A stretch of 64,000 nucleotides of DNA from an uncultured Acidobacteriota bacterium (GTDB taxonomy: Bacteria > Acidobacteriota > Terriglobia > Bryobacterales > Bryobacteraceae). The notes under the pieces are model-generated. The model did no database searches and was not told the DNA's origin. It saw only the letters and a program-made list of their open reading frames with translations. Positions 35,766 through 43,607 of the stretch are shown piece after piece. The DNA lies in NCBI GenBank assembly GCA_902826605.1, contig CADEFM010000009.1:62001-126000 (forward strand). The letters run 5' to 3'. How positions within the stretch are numbered: the stretch's first letter is position 1; each line of letters starts with the position of its first letter. Position numbers and translations under genes: made by a program.

Positions 35766-37466
35766 ATGAGAAATCGTTTGATATTGCTGGCTGCCGGCAC
35801 TTGGGCGAGCCTATGTCTTGGTGATCCCGCGCCGCCGCTTTGCACTTACTCATTGAGTCCGGGGGGACAGGGTTTCTCATCTCAAGGCGGACCCGGGGCG
35901 TTTTCCATCACCGCGAGCGATCCCACTTGCCCGTGGTCGGTGGGCGCCATGCCGCCCCTGGTTGTCCTCTCCAGCGCGGGCAGCGGCGTGGGTAACGGCG
36001 TTGTGAGCTATGATGTGCTCCCCAATTTCGCCGGTGGCGCCGCAGTCAGCAAGTTCGACGTCGCGGGGCAGACCTTCACTGTGGAGCAACAGGACAAATT
36101 AATTACTAACTTGACGCTTGTGGGAACCATCGCGCAAATTGCATCGGCAGGGACGTGGAAGACAACATTCAACTACATCAATTTGGACACGTCCGCCGCG
36201 ACCGCCCGGTTCAATTTTTTAAACGATTCCGGCGGCGCGCTCTCCTTGCCTTTCACGTTTCCACAGTCGCCGCCCGCCTCAGGCCCTCTGATAGCCACTA
36301 GCCTCGACCGGACGCTGAACGCAGGAGAGTCATTCGTCATGGAAAGCACGGGCCCCAACGCGCAACCGACTTCGACGGGATATTCTCACCTGCTTGCGAA
36401 CGGCAACATCAACGGTTTCGCGATCTTTAATAACACGGAGCAGAACTGGGAAGCCGTGGTTCCTCTGGAGACCCGTAACGCGAGATCCTACTTCTTAGCT
36501 TTCGATAATACCGGGAATCTGGCCACGGGTATCGCCATCGCCAACCTTGACAATTTTCCCGCCAACATTGTGGTGGTCTTTCGCGACAGCAACGGTGACC
36601 CGTTCGCCACGTATATTCTCCCAGTGCCGACCATGGGGCATACTTCATTCATGCTGAAAGATACCTTTCCAGCCACGGCGGGCCGGCGCGGCACCGCTGA
36701 ATTCCAAACACCCAACTTGGGGTGGCTGAGTATCTTAGGCTTGCGTTCGAATGGGCCATCGCTCACGACATTACCCGTTTTCGCGAACTTTGGAGCCGGA
36801 GGCGGTACGCTGCCCCACATCCTGTACAACGGCGGTTTTGCAAATAGTTTTACCTTTGTGAACACAACATCGACCGCGGCGCCCGTGACGCTGCGGTTCT
36901 TCCGGGAAAACGGAACGCCACTTGCCGTGCCATTGGCGCTGCCGGAAACGACGGAGACCCTCACGACGGCCGAGTTGACGAGAACCATTCCCGGGTTCGG
37001 CTCCCTCCTGATCGAAACCATCGGACAGGAATCCCAGCCGGTGGTCCTCGGATCGGCGCAACTGAGCAGCACCGGCTCCATTGGCGGATTCGGTTTGTTT
37101 CGATGGATCGGACCGGGACAAGAAGCGTCGGTGCCATTGGAAAATCGCAATGCAGCATCCTACGTTCTGGTGTTCGACAATACCAACGGTTTGACCACTG
37201 GATTGGCGCTCGCAGGAGTAACGAACTTGGCCTCGAGCGTTCCAGCGATCATCCGGGATGACACAGGCGCGATACTGCAGAGTCCAGTCATCCATTTACC
37301 CGCGCGCGGGCATACTTCTTTCATGCTTCCCGGTGCCTACCCGATCACCGCAGGCAAGCGCGGCACCATTGAGTTTGCAACACCCCCAGGGCGGCGCATC
37401 AGCGTCCTGGGCTTGAGGGCAACGCCTACTGGGAATTTAACCACCATTCCCGTTTTCGTGAAGTAG
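35766..37466 (+). CDS. Secreted BACON-like repeat protein
   Basis: A 566-residue exported protein with a signal peptide (RNRLILLAAGTWASLCLG). Residues ~25-105 resemble a BACON-type Ig domain (CPWSVGAMPPLVVL, ending VAGQTFTVEQQ). The rest is two tandem copies of a ~220-residue unit, aligned by GHTSFMLKDTFPATAGRRGT (residue 291) and GHTSFMLPGAYPITAGKRGT (residue 515), each ending in LTTLPVF/LTTIPVF. No catalytic motif is seen; an adhesive or glycan-binding role is inference. Its last 30 codons lie in the 211-bp repeat duplicated at 40347. ATG 35766 is preferred over TTG 35763. Confidence 0.8.
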   Translation: MRNRLILLAAGTWASLCLGDPAPPLCTYSLSPGGQGFSSQGGPGAFSITASDPTCPWSVGAMPPLVVLSSAGSGVGNGVVSYDVLPNFAGGAAVSKFDVAGQTFTVEQQDKLITNLTLVGTIAQIASAGTWKTTFNYINLDTSAATARFNFLNDSGGALSLPFTFPQSPPASGPLIATSLDRTLNAGESFVMESTGPNAQPTSTGYSHLLANGNINGFAIFNNTEQNWEAVVPLETRNARSYFLAFDNTGNLATGIAIANLDNFPANIVVVFRDSNGDPFATYILPVPTMGHTSFMLKDTFPATAGRRGTAEFQTPNLGWLSILGLRSNGPSLTTLPVFANFGAGGGTLPHILYNGGFANSFTFVNTTSTAAPVTLRFFRENGTPLAVPLALPETTETLTTAELTRTIPGFGSLLIETIGQESQPVVLGSAQLSSTGSIGGFGLFRWIGPGQEASVPLENRNAASYVLVFDNTNGLTTGLALAGVTNLASSVPAIIRDDTGAILQSPVIHLPARGHTSFMLPGAYPITAGKRGTIEFATPPGRRISVLGLRATPTGNLTTIPVFVK

Positions 37467-37603
37467 AAGGGCAAAATCCTGGTTGAGATTTAAATAAAAC
37501 AATCATACGACTGAATCAATCGTATGACTCCGCAACTTTCTGAGGGCCGGTCAGATACCAAGACCAAAATCCTCAACGCCGCAGAAAACCTATTCGGTCA
37601 ACA
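37377..37603 (+). repeat. Direct repeat, left copy
   Basis: Identical to 40347-40557 for 211 bases (37377-37587) and then matching with two substitutions (37588 and 37595) to 37603. It covers the last 90 bases of the secreted BACON-like gene, the intergenic region with the tetR operator, and the first ~80 bases of tetR. The identity stops abruptly on both sides. With the right copy it brackets the two-gene PLP operon. Confidence 0.97.
37503..37527. promoter_or_regulatory. TetR-type palindromic operator, left (duplicated) copy
   Basis: The same 25-base palindrome as at 40473-40497: arms TCATACGA and TCGTATGA around a centre that itself pairs (TGAATCA). It overlaps the start codon of the truncated tetR copy and lies ~390 bases upstream of the PLP operon, oriented to read into it. 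Confidence 0.75.
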
Positions 37604-37679
37604 TTATTCCGAGTCGGTTGTTGGACTTGGCGGAGTTCCGGGCAAGACGTCGTTCACGCGATTTCCACACCCGGAATAA
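37524..37679 (+). pseudogene. Truncated tetR remnant
   Basis: ATG 37524 starts a frame identical to the intact TetR regulator for 21 residues, then E-N instead of E-S, and continuing LFGQH to residue 27; after that the sequence leaves tetR and reads 24 unrelated residues to TAA 37679. The DNA-binding helix-turn-helix is lost. It is the broken end of the duplicated tetR segment, still carrying the tetR operator and start. Confidence 0.85.
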
Positions 37680-37748
37680 CCCCGTACCCCGACCGCTCGA
37701 CCGAACGTCCGGCGCGTCTCGAAGCACGATCGCGAGTTCGGAATAATG
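37602..37748. mobile_element. MITE-like unit at the insertion breakpoint
   Basis: An 11-bp perfect inverted repeat, CATTATTCCGA (37602-37612) and TCGGAATAATG (37738-37748), encloses 147 bases without a gene. Further copies of the core motif lie inside (CGGAATAA 37672-37679) and just outside (TCGGAATAA 37760-37768). Reiterated end motifs like these are typical of transposase-binding ends, for example in IS21-like elements, but no transposase is present and no target duplication is clear. Its left edge coincides with the point where the tetR copy stops. Confidence 0.5.
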
Positions 37749-37913
37749 TCGGGCGGCGATCGGAATAAGTTGGTAGCGTCTGCGCTATCAACGGTTTTCG
37801 TTCCGGCATGGCGTTCTCCAGGGTGCCGACACCATGCCCAGGTCCAACTTTCAGCAGATAATCGCTCCACGCAAGACGAAAACCAACTGGAGGTCATTCG
37901 GTACCATTGATCG

Positions 37914-39065
37914 ATGGGATGGAACAATCCGGCAGGGCACAACGGCGGTGATCCAGGTTCTGTAGAATCCTGGCTGATTTCAGCAGGACGGGACCGGCGG
38001 CCTGGATCGCCGCTCAATGTTCCGCCATGCCTCGCATCCAATTTCGTACTGGGCGACCGGCGCGCATATTCTCGCGATGATGGCACGCCCGGTTGGGAGG
38101 CGTTGGAAGAAATCGTAGGCGGTCTGGAAGGTGGCTCCGCGGTCTCGTTCGCCTCCGGCATGGCTGGGATCGCCGCAATCTTCGACCAGCTTCCCACGGA
38201 TTCCGTGGTGGCACTGCCGGACGATTGCTACCAGGGGGTCGCGGGACTGGCCGAGGCAGGCGAACGCCGGGGCCGGTGGAAGGTACATCGCCTAGCGGTG
38301 GCCGACACGGCGCGCTGGGTGGAGATGTGCGGCGCGGCTGACTTGATTTGGCTGGAGTCGCCTTCGAACCCCCTGCTGGCCGTGGCCGAGCTGGACGTGA
38401 TCTGCGCGGCGCCGCGGAAGAGCGGCGCGATTCTGGGCGTGGACAACACATTCGCCACGCCGCTCAACCAACGTCCGCTGACGCTCGGGGCCGATGTCTC
38501 CGTACAATCCGTGACGAAGTTCATCGGTGGGCACTCGGACCTGCTGTGCGGCGTTGTGACAGTACGAGATGCGAGACTCTTGGCGGCATTGAGAATGGCA
38601 CGGGAACTCGGGGGAGCGACACCCGGCACCCTCGAGACGTTTCTTGCGGTACGCGGGGTCAGGACGCTCGCGGTGCGGCTGGAGCGGGCGCAATCCAACG
38701 CGATGACGTTGGCCGAGCGGCTCGGGCGTCATGCAAACATCACACTGACGCGCTACCCCGGCCTGGCGAGCCATCCGACTCACGATGCGGCACGGCGTCA
38801 ACTCAAGGGCTTCGGCACGATTATCTCGTTCGATGTCCGTGCCGATGCCGCCGCTGCCGACGCCGTGTGCAGCGAAGTGAGGCTCATCCATCACGCCACC
38901 AGCCTGGGGGCGGTGGAGTCCACAATCGAGCGGCGTGCCGGCATTCCCGGGCAAGAGCACCTACCTCCGACTCTGCTGCGATTGAGCGTGGGAATCGAGG
39001 CCGTTGAGGATCTTTGGAGCGACCTGGATCGAGCACTGCGCAACGTGGGCGGGACACGTGATTGA
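37914..39065 (+). CDS. Cystathionine gamma-synthase/lyase-family PLP enzyme
   Basis: A 383-residue fold-type I PLP enzyme of the Cys/Met metabolism family, which includes cystathionine gamma-synthase, gamma-lyase and methionine gamma-lyase. Motifs: YSRDDGTPGWEALE (substrate/cofactor tyrosine region), SFASGMAGIAA (phosphate-binding), VDNTFATPLNQRPL and the PLP lysine in SVTKFIGGHSDLL. The length is typical. Which reaction it catalyses cannot be read from motifs. ATG 37914 has GGAGG about 20 bases upstream, so a later start is possible. It overlaps the next gene by eight bases and lies between the two 211-bp repeats. Confidence 0.88.
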   Translation: MGWNNPAGHNGGDPGSVESWLISAGRDRRPGSPLNVPPCLASNFVLGDRRAYSRDDGTPGWEALEEIVGGLEGGSAVSFASGMAGIAAIFDQLPTDSVVALPDDCYQGVAGLAEAGERRGRWKVHRLAVADTARWVEMCGAADLIWLESPSNPLLAVAELDVICAAPRKSGAILGVDNTFATPLNQRPLTLGADVSVQSVTKFIGGHSDLLCGVVTVRDARLLAALRMARELGGATPGTLETFLAVRGVRTLAVRLERAQSNAMTLAERLGRHANITLTRYPGLASHPTHDAARRQLKGFGTIISFDVRADAAAADAVCSEVRLIHHATSLGAVESTIERRAGIPGQEHLPPTLLRLSVGIEAVEDLWSDLDRALRNVGGTRD

Positions 39066-40236
39066 TATCGCCAGAGTTCGGGCTGATACTCCTTCCTGCG
39101 AAGAGGAAGTGCATTTCAACAATGCGGGGGCATCTCCGATGCCAACACCTGTAGTGGACACGATGCATCGTTTCCTCGACCGCGAAGTGCGGATCGGTGG
39201 CTACTCGGCCGAGATGGAGGCCAGAGCCGCTCTCGACGATTTCTATGAGGCATTTGCCACCTTGCTGGGCTGTGAGCGTGAAGAAGTCGCATTCACGGAC
39301 AACGCGACCAAGGCTTGGGACATGGCGTTCTACGGGATACCGTTTGAAGCGGGGGATCGGATTCTCACTTGCGCAGCGGAGTTTGCAAGTAATCGTGTAG
39401 CATTTCTGCACCGTGCCAACCAGTTAGGACTGCACATCGACGTGGCAGCGGACGACGAATCGGGACAGGTGGATGTCGCTGACCTGGAGCGGCAAATTTC
39501 TGCGCGAACGCGACTGGTGGCAATCTCGCACATACCGACCCACGGCGGTTTGGTAAATCCGGTCGAGGAGATCGGGCGAGTGACGCGAAAGCACGGCATC
39601 ATCTACCTGCTTGACGCATGTCAGTCCGTTGGCCAGTTGCCCGTTGACGTGAGACGAATCGGCTGCGATTTCCTTTCGAGCACGGGACGCAAGTATCTTC
39701 GGGGCCCCCGTGGAACCGGGGTTCTTTATGCAAATCGTTCAGTGCTTCAGGAGTTCAATCCCCCAATGATTGACGCTCACGCTGCAAGGTGGGTTGGAGT
39801 CGACCGGTATCAGCTTCGTGATGATGCACGGCGGTTCGAGACTTACGAGGGAAATGTGGCCGGGAAAGCAGCGCTGGCACGTGCAGCTCGCTATACACTC
39901 GAAGTGGGAATAGAGAACATCTGGGAGCGGGTGAGCAGCCTGGGTGAGAGACTGCGCCGGACACTCGCAGAGGATGCGCTTGTGGAACTGACCGACCTTG
40001 GTGCGGTGCGCTGCGGCATCGTTACCTTCCGGCGTAAGGACGAAGATCCCACCGACACGTGGCAGCGACTGGAAAAGGCCAGTATCCGCGCATGGCGCAC
40101 GGCTAAAGAATGGGCGCGGTACGACTTCGAGCGGCGGGGCATCGAGCAGCTGGTTAGAATGTCCGTGCATTATTTCAATACGGAAGATGAGATCGATGCT
40201 GCGTGCCGTGTCGTTTCGCATCGAAGCACACGCTGA
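39058..40236 (+). CDS. Class V aminotransferase-like PLP enzyme (C-S lyase/desulfurase type)
   Basis: A 392-residue class V fold PLP enzyme. It shows VHFNNAGASPMPTPVV, EVAFTDNATKAWD, LLDACQSVGQLPVDV (PLP Asp and Gln) and the lysine site SSTGRKYLRGPRGTGVLY, a form found in EgtE-like sulfoxide lyases and isopenicillin-N-epimerase-like proteins. GTG 39058 is chosen because it overlaps the upstream stop by eight bases and keeps the family N terminus; TTG 39004 is the outer alternative. With the neighbouring Cys/Met enzyme it suggests sulfur-compound metabolism, but the substrate is unknown. Confidence 0.85.
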   Translation: MIDIARVRADTPSCEEEVHFNNAGASPMPTPVVDTMHRFLDREVRIGGYSAEMEARAALDDFYEAFATLLGCEREEVAFTDNATKAWDMAFYGIPFEAGDRILTCAAEFASNRVAFLHRANQLGLHIDVAADDESGQVDVADLERQISARTRLVAISHIPTHGGLVNPVEEIGRVTRKHGIIYLLDACQSVGQLPVDVRRIGCDFLSSTGRKYLRGPRGTGVLYANRSVLQEFNPPMIDAHAARWVGVDRYQLRDDARRFETYEGNVAGKAALARAARYTLEVGIENIWERVSSLGERLRRTLAEDALVELTDLGAVRCGIVTFRRKDEDPTDTWQRLEKASIRAWRTAKEWARYDFERRGIEQLVRMSVHYFNTEDEIDAACRVVSHRSTR

Positions 40237-40346
40237 TGTTGGCTGGGTGGCGAACTGCCCGGAGGAAAGTGGGCGAGCGCTGACGCGATGCCTCCTCGTT
40301 TGTGCACGAACGGAACAGAGGCCATGCATTCGGATCGCCCTGCCCG

Positions 40347-40436
40347 GCAACACCCCCAGGGCGGCGCATCAGCGTCCTGGGCTTGAGGGCAACGCCTACT
40401 GGGAATTTAACCACCATTCCCGTTTTCGTGAAGTAG
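40347..40436 (+). pseudogene. Orphan 3' tail of the secreted BACON-like gene
   Basis: These 90 bases repeat exactly the last 30 codons of the gene ending at 37466, including its TAG stop, but the preceding sequence is unrelated. It has no start of its own and marks the right edge of the inserted segment. Confidence 0.85.
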
Positions 40437-40472
40437 AAGGGCAAAATCCTGGTTGAGATTTAAATAAAACAA

Positions 40473-40497
40473 TCATACGACTGAATCAATCGTATGA
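40473..40497. promoter_or_regulatory. Palindromic operator over the tetR start codon
   Basis: TCATACGA (40473-40480) and TCGTATGA (40490-40497) are perfect inverted arms; the inner TGAATCA also pairs, so only one base pair of the 25-base site is mismatched. The ATG of tetR (40494) lies within the right arm. Size and symmetry fit a TetR-family operator and imply autorepression of the efflux operon. A possible -35 TTGAGA is at 40453-40458, with a poor -10 inside the palindrome. Confidence 0.75.
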
Positions 40498-41120
40498 CTC
40501 CGCAACTTTCTGAGGGCCGGTCAGATACCAAGACCAAAATCCTCAACGCCGCAGAAAGCCTATTTGGTCAACACGGCTTTGACGGCACCTCGCTGCGCGA
40601 CATCACGGCCGAAGCTGGGGTGAATCTAGCGGCGGTAAACTATCACTTCCAATCCAAAGATAGTCTGATCGACGCCTTAATTGAACGGCGGCTCGGCCCA
40701 ATCAATCGAAAACGAATCGCCATGCTGCAGGCGGCGGGACCGGCCCCGGAGCTCGAACAGATCGTAAAAGCGTTCCTGGCTCCTATCCTCGATTACGACC
40801 TCGCGCCGGCCGTTCCATTGATCGGACGCGTCCTTTCCAATCCCAGCCTGTTCCTGGATCGCGTGTACAAGCGTCATCTAGGTGAAACGGTCGCACGCTT
40901 TAGTGACGCACTTGGGATTGCCCTTCCGAGACTTTCCGCGGAAGAACGGTTCTGGCGCTTGCATTTCATGGCGGGCGCAATGACACACATTCTGACGCTT
41001 TCCGGCGTGCTGCCGCTCATGAGCGGTTCGAGCGGGACACTGGATCGCGAGACGCTCATCGCAAGAATGGTTACTTTTCTGGCGGCGGGATTTCGCGCGC
41101 CGTCACCGGAGAAAGACTGA
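40494..41120 (+). CDS. TetR/AcrR-family regulator, CecR-like
   Basis: A 208-residue TetR-family repressor. The N-terminal helix-turn-helix is intact (ILNAAESLFGQHGFDGTSLR, then VNLAAVNYHFQSKDSLI), and the C-terminal region (RLGPINRKRIAML and after) resembles the CecR/YbiH group that controls the ybhGFSR pump in E. coli. It is the first gene of a seven-gene efflux operon, one base before tolC. The palindrome over its start codon is the likely binding site. Confidence 0.92.
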   Translation: MTPQLSEGRSDTKTKILNAAESLFGQHGFDGTSLRDITAEAGVNLAAVNYHFQSKDSLIDALIERRLGPINRKRIAMLQAAGPAPELEQIVKAFLAPILDYDLAPAVPLIGRVLSNPSLFLDRVYKRHLGETVARFSDALGIALPRLSAEERFWRLHFMAGAMTHILTLSGVLPLMSGSSGTLDRETLIARMVTFLAAGFRAPSPEKD

Positions 41121-41121
41121 C

Positions 41122-42438
41122 ATGCGCACATCTATATTCTTCTTGACCGCGGCATTCACCTTCGCGCAGGGCATACTTCCGCTCAGCATGAAGCGCGCGG
41201 TGGAGATCGCGCTTGCGCCGGACGGCAACACGCGTGTAGCCCTGGCGCAGGAATCGATTCAGCAGGCTCAGCAGCGCGTGGAGCAAGCTAGAGCCGCCTT
41301 CCTTCCCACTCTGGATGCCTCGGTTTCGGACCGCCGCCAAGTCACCAACTTGCGTGCCTTCGGCTTCAGCTTCGAATTCCCCATTGCAGGCTTCTCCATT
41401 CCGTCGATTGTCGGCCCGTACACAGTATTTGACGCGCGCGCAACGGCGCAGCAATCGGTACTTAACTTCGCCGACATGAAGCGCTACCAGGCAACCAAGG
41501 CTAGCCTGGGCGCCGTGCGCTCTGAATCCGACTCCACACGAAATTCCGTAAGCGATGAAGTCGCTCGCGACTACCTGGCATGCCTCCGCGCGGACGCCGT
41601 TCGCGACACCGCGCGCGCTAACGTGGAACTCTCCGAAAGCCTGCTGCAGCTGGCTCAGCGTCAGCGCACCGCCGGAACCGGCACGGGTATCGAGGTGACG
41701 CGCGCCGACGTGCAGCTTGCCAACGACCGCCAGCGCCTGATCCGCGCGGAGAACGATCGCGCGCGTGCGATTTTACAGCTTTTGAAAACCATGAGCCTGC
41801 GTTTGGATTCGGCGGTCGAGTTCACCGATAAACTTGCGTATCGCCCCGCCGATGTTGCCGCAGCTGAGGCTTTGATCGAGCAGGCGCGTAAAGCGCGTCC
41901 TGAGCTTACGACGCAGCAAAGACGCGAAGAAGCCGCGCGGCTCAGTTACGGAGCGGTGCGGTCCGAGCGTCTCCCTTCCATTGGCGCATCGGGAGACTTC
42001 GGGACCATTGGTCCGGCCATTGTTGGTTCTCACGGGACTTACTCGATGGGCGTTTCCCTGCGCATTCCGGTATTTGACGGAGGCCGCAGGGAGGCGCGCC
42101 GCGAAGAGACATTTTCTCAATTCAAGCAAGAGCAATTACGCACACGCGACCTTGGCCAGCAAATCGAGTTACAAGTGAGGCAGGCGCTGGAAAGTTTGCG
42201 GTCGGCAGCGGCGGAAGTGGAGGCCGCACGTAACGGGCAGACGCTCGCCGAAAGCGAACTGGCCCAGGCGCGCCGGCGCTATGAAGCGGGCGTGGCGAAC
42301 TCGGTCGAAGTCATCGACGCACAAACTCGACTGCAGCGCGCACGCGACAACCAGGTAATCGCACTGTATGACCACAACGTGGCACGGCTGGATCTGGCCA
42401 CCGCAACCGGAGCTATCGCGGAGTACGTGAACCAATGA
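41122..42438 (+). CDS. TolC-family outer membrane efflux protein
   Basis: A 438-residue outer-membrane factor with a signal peptide (residues 2-15, FFLTAAFTFAQG) and two OEP repeats made of long coiled-coil helices (QQAQQRVEQARAAFLPTLDA; later AESELAQARRRYEAGVANSV). It forms the exit duct of a tripartite pump. It overlaps the adaptor gene by four bases (ATGA) and follows tetR by one base. Confidence 0.92.
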   Translation: MRTSIFFLTAAFTFAQGILPLSMKRAVEIALAPDGNTRVALAQESIQQAQQRVEQARAAFLPTLDASVSDRRQVTNLRAFGFSFEFPIAGFSIPSIVGPYTVFDARATAQQSVLNFADMKRYQATKASLGAVRSESDSTRNSVSDEVARDYLACLRADAVRDTARANVELSESLLQLAQRQRTAGTGTGIEVTRADVQLANDRQRLIRAENDRARAILQLLKTMSLRLDSAVEFTDKLAYRPADVAAAEALIEQARKARPELTTQQRREEAARLSYGAVRSERLPSIGASGDFGTIGPAIVGSHGTYSMGVSLRIPVFDGGRREARREETFSQFKQEQLRTRDLGQQIELQVRQALESLRSAAAEVEAARNGQTLAESELAQARRRYEAGVANSVEVIDAQTRLQRARDNQVIALYDHNVARLDLATATGAIAEYVNQ

Positions 42439-43607
42439 AAAAGAGATTGCCGATTCTGATTCTGCTGATTGCCGCGGGCGCCGGCGCGTATTACTGGCGC
42501 GCGGGTGGCTTCACAAGAAAAGACGACACACACATTTTTGTTTCTGGGAATCTGGAGCTCACACTGGTGGACCTGTCCTTCAAGATTGCCGGACGCATGA
42601 CGGAGCTGGCAGTTCGCGAAGGCGGCACGGTGAAGACGGGAGACCTGATCGCGCGGTTGGATCCGGTGCAACTGGAACAGCAGACTTTGCGCGACCGAGC
42701 GGCCATTTCCACTGCGCAATCAAACCTGGAACAACTGCAAACGACGATCGCGTATCAGCGTGCGACCATCGAAAGCGACATTGCGACACGTCAGGCCGAA
42801 GTAAGCCAGGCGCAAGCGCGCCTGGAAGATCTGCTAGCGGGAAGCCGTCCGCAAGAGATTCAGCAGGCCGAAGCAGCGCTGGAGGACGCGCGCGCGCAGC
42901 AGGCGTGGGCTGCGTCCGACTGGCAGCGCGCGCAAGCACTTTACAAAAATGAGGATATTTCAAGATCGCAATACGATCAGGCCCAAACTAAGTTCAACAG
43001 CACGGCAGCGTTGGTCGAGCAGGCAGAGCAGCGTTTGGCGCTGGTACGGGAAGGCCCTCGTAAACAGGAGATCGCCGGGGCGCGCGCTCAGGTAGCTCGT
43101 GCACAAGCTGCCGTCCAAACGGCGGAAGCCAATCGCATCGAATTGCGGCGCAAAGAGCAGGAATTGGGAGCGCGGCGCAGCGAGATCGAGCGCGCCCGCG
43201 CGCAGGCCGGAATTTCACAAGCTCAACTGAGTGACACCACGATTGTCACGCCCATCAACGGCGTCGTGCTGGTGAAGTCCGCCGAACCCGGCGAAGTCAT
43301 CGCGGCAGGGACTACGATTGTGACCATCGGGGATCTGGATCATCCCTGGCTCCGCGCCTACATTGGAGAAACCGACTTGGGCCGCGTGAAGCTGGGCCAG
43401 AAAGTGAAACTGAGCACGGATTCTTATCCAGGGAAAGTGTATGAGGGTACGGTGTCTTTCATTTCTTCGGAAGCCGAATTCACGCCCAAGCAGATTCAGA
43501 CCAAAGAAGAGCGCGTCAAGATGGTCTACCGCATCAAAGTCGATGTGGACAATTCCCACCACGAGCTCAAGAACAACATGCCGGTGGACGCGGAAATTCA
43601 ATTGTGA
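42435..43607 (+). CDS. HlyD-type periplasmic adaptor, YbhG-like
   Basis: A 390-residue membrane-fusion protein: one N-terminal membrane anchor (LPILILLIAAGAGAYYW), a biotinyl-lipoyl half-motif (GNLELTLVDLSFKIAGRMTE), a long coiled-coil hairpin (residues ~95-250), the second half-motif (ITPINGVVLVKSAEPGEVI-like stretch near 280) and a C-terminal beta-barrel. It links the ABC permeases to TolC. It shares four-base overlaps with both neighbours. Confidence 0.92.
   Translation: MKKRLPILILLIAAGAGAYYWRAGGFTRKDDTHIFVSGNLELTLVDLSFKIAGRMTELAVREGGTVKTGDLIARLDPVQLEQQTLRDRAAISTAQSNLEQLQTTIAYQRATIESDIATRQAEVSQAQARLEDLLAGSRPQEIQQAEAALEDARAQQAWAASDWQRAQALYKNEDISRSQYDQAQTKFNSTAALVEQAEQRLALVREGPRKQEIAGARAQVARAQAAVQTAEANRIELRRKEQELGARRSEIERARAQAGISQAQLSDTTIVTPINGVVLVKSAEPGEVIAAGTTIVTIGDLDHPWLRAYIGETDLGRVKLGQKVKLSTDSYPGKVYEGTVSFISSEAEFTPKQIQTKEERVKMVYRIKVDVDNSHHELKNNMPVDAEIQL

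Larger units (their letters stand above)
40347..40573 (+). repeat. Direct repeat, right copy
   Basis: The partner of 37377-37603, offset by 2,970 bases. It begins with an orphan 90-base tail of the secreted BACON-like gene (ending at its stop codon 40434-40436), then the intergenic region with the tetR operator, and runs into the intact tetR gene. The tail has no upstream gene, showing that this copy is the disrupted one on its left side. Confidence 0.97.

Noticed and set aside
37604..38197. A 197-codon minus-strand open frame starting at the MITE-like unit, considered as a possible transposase
   Set aside because: The translation is rich in Pro, Ser and Arg, has no DDE, Y-recombinase or HUH motif and is antisense to the PLP enzyme over part of its length.
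37914..40236. The PLP pair as part of a biosynthetic gene cluster
   Set aside because: No synthetase, carrier protein, tailoring enzyme or dedicated transporter accompanies it; the adjacent pump has its own regulator and predates the insertion.
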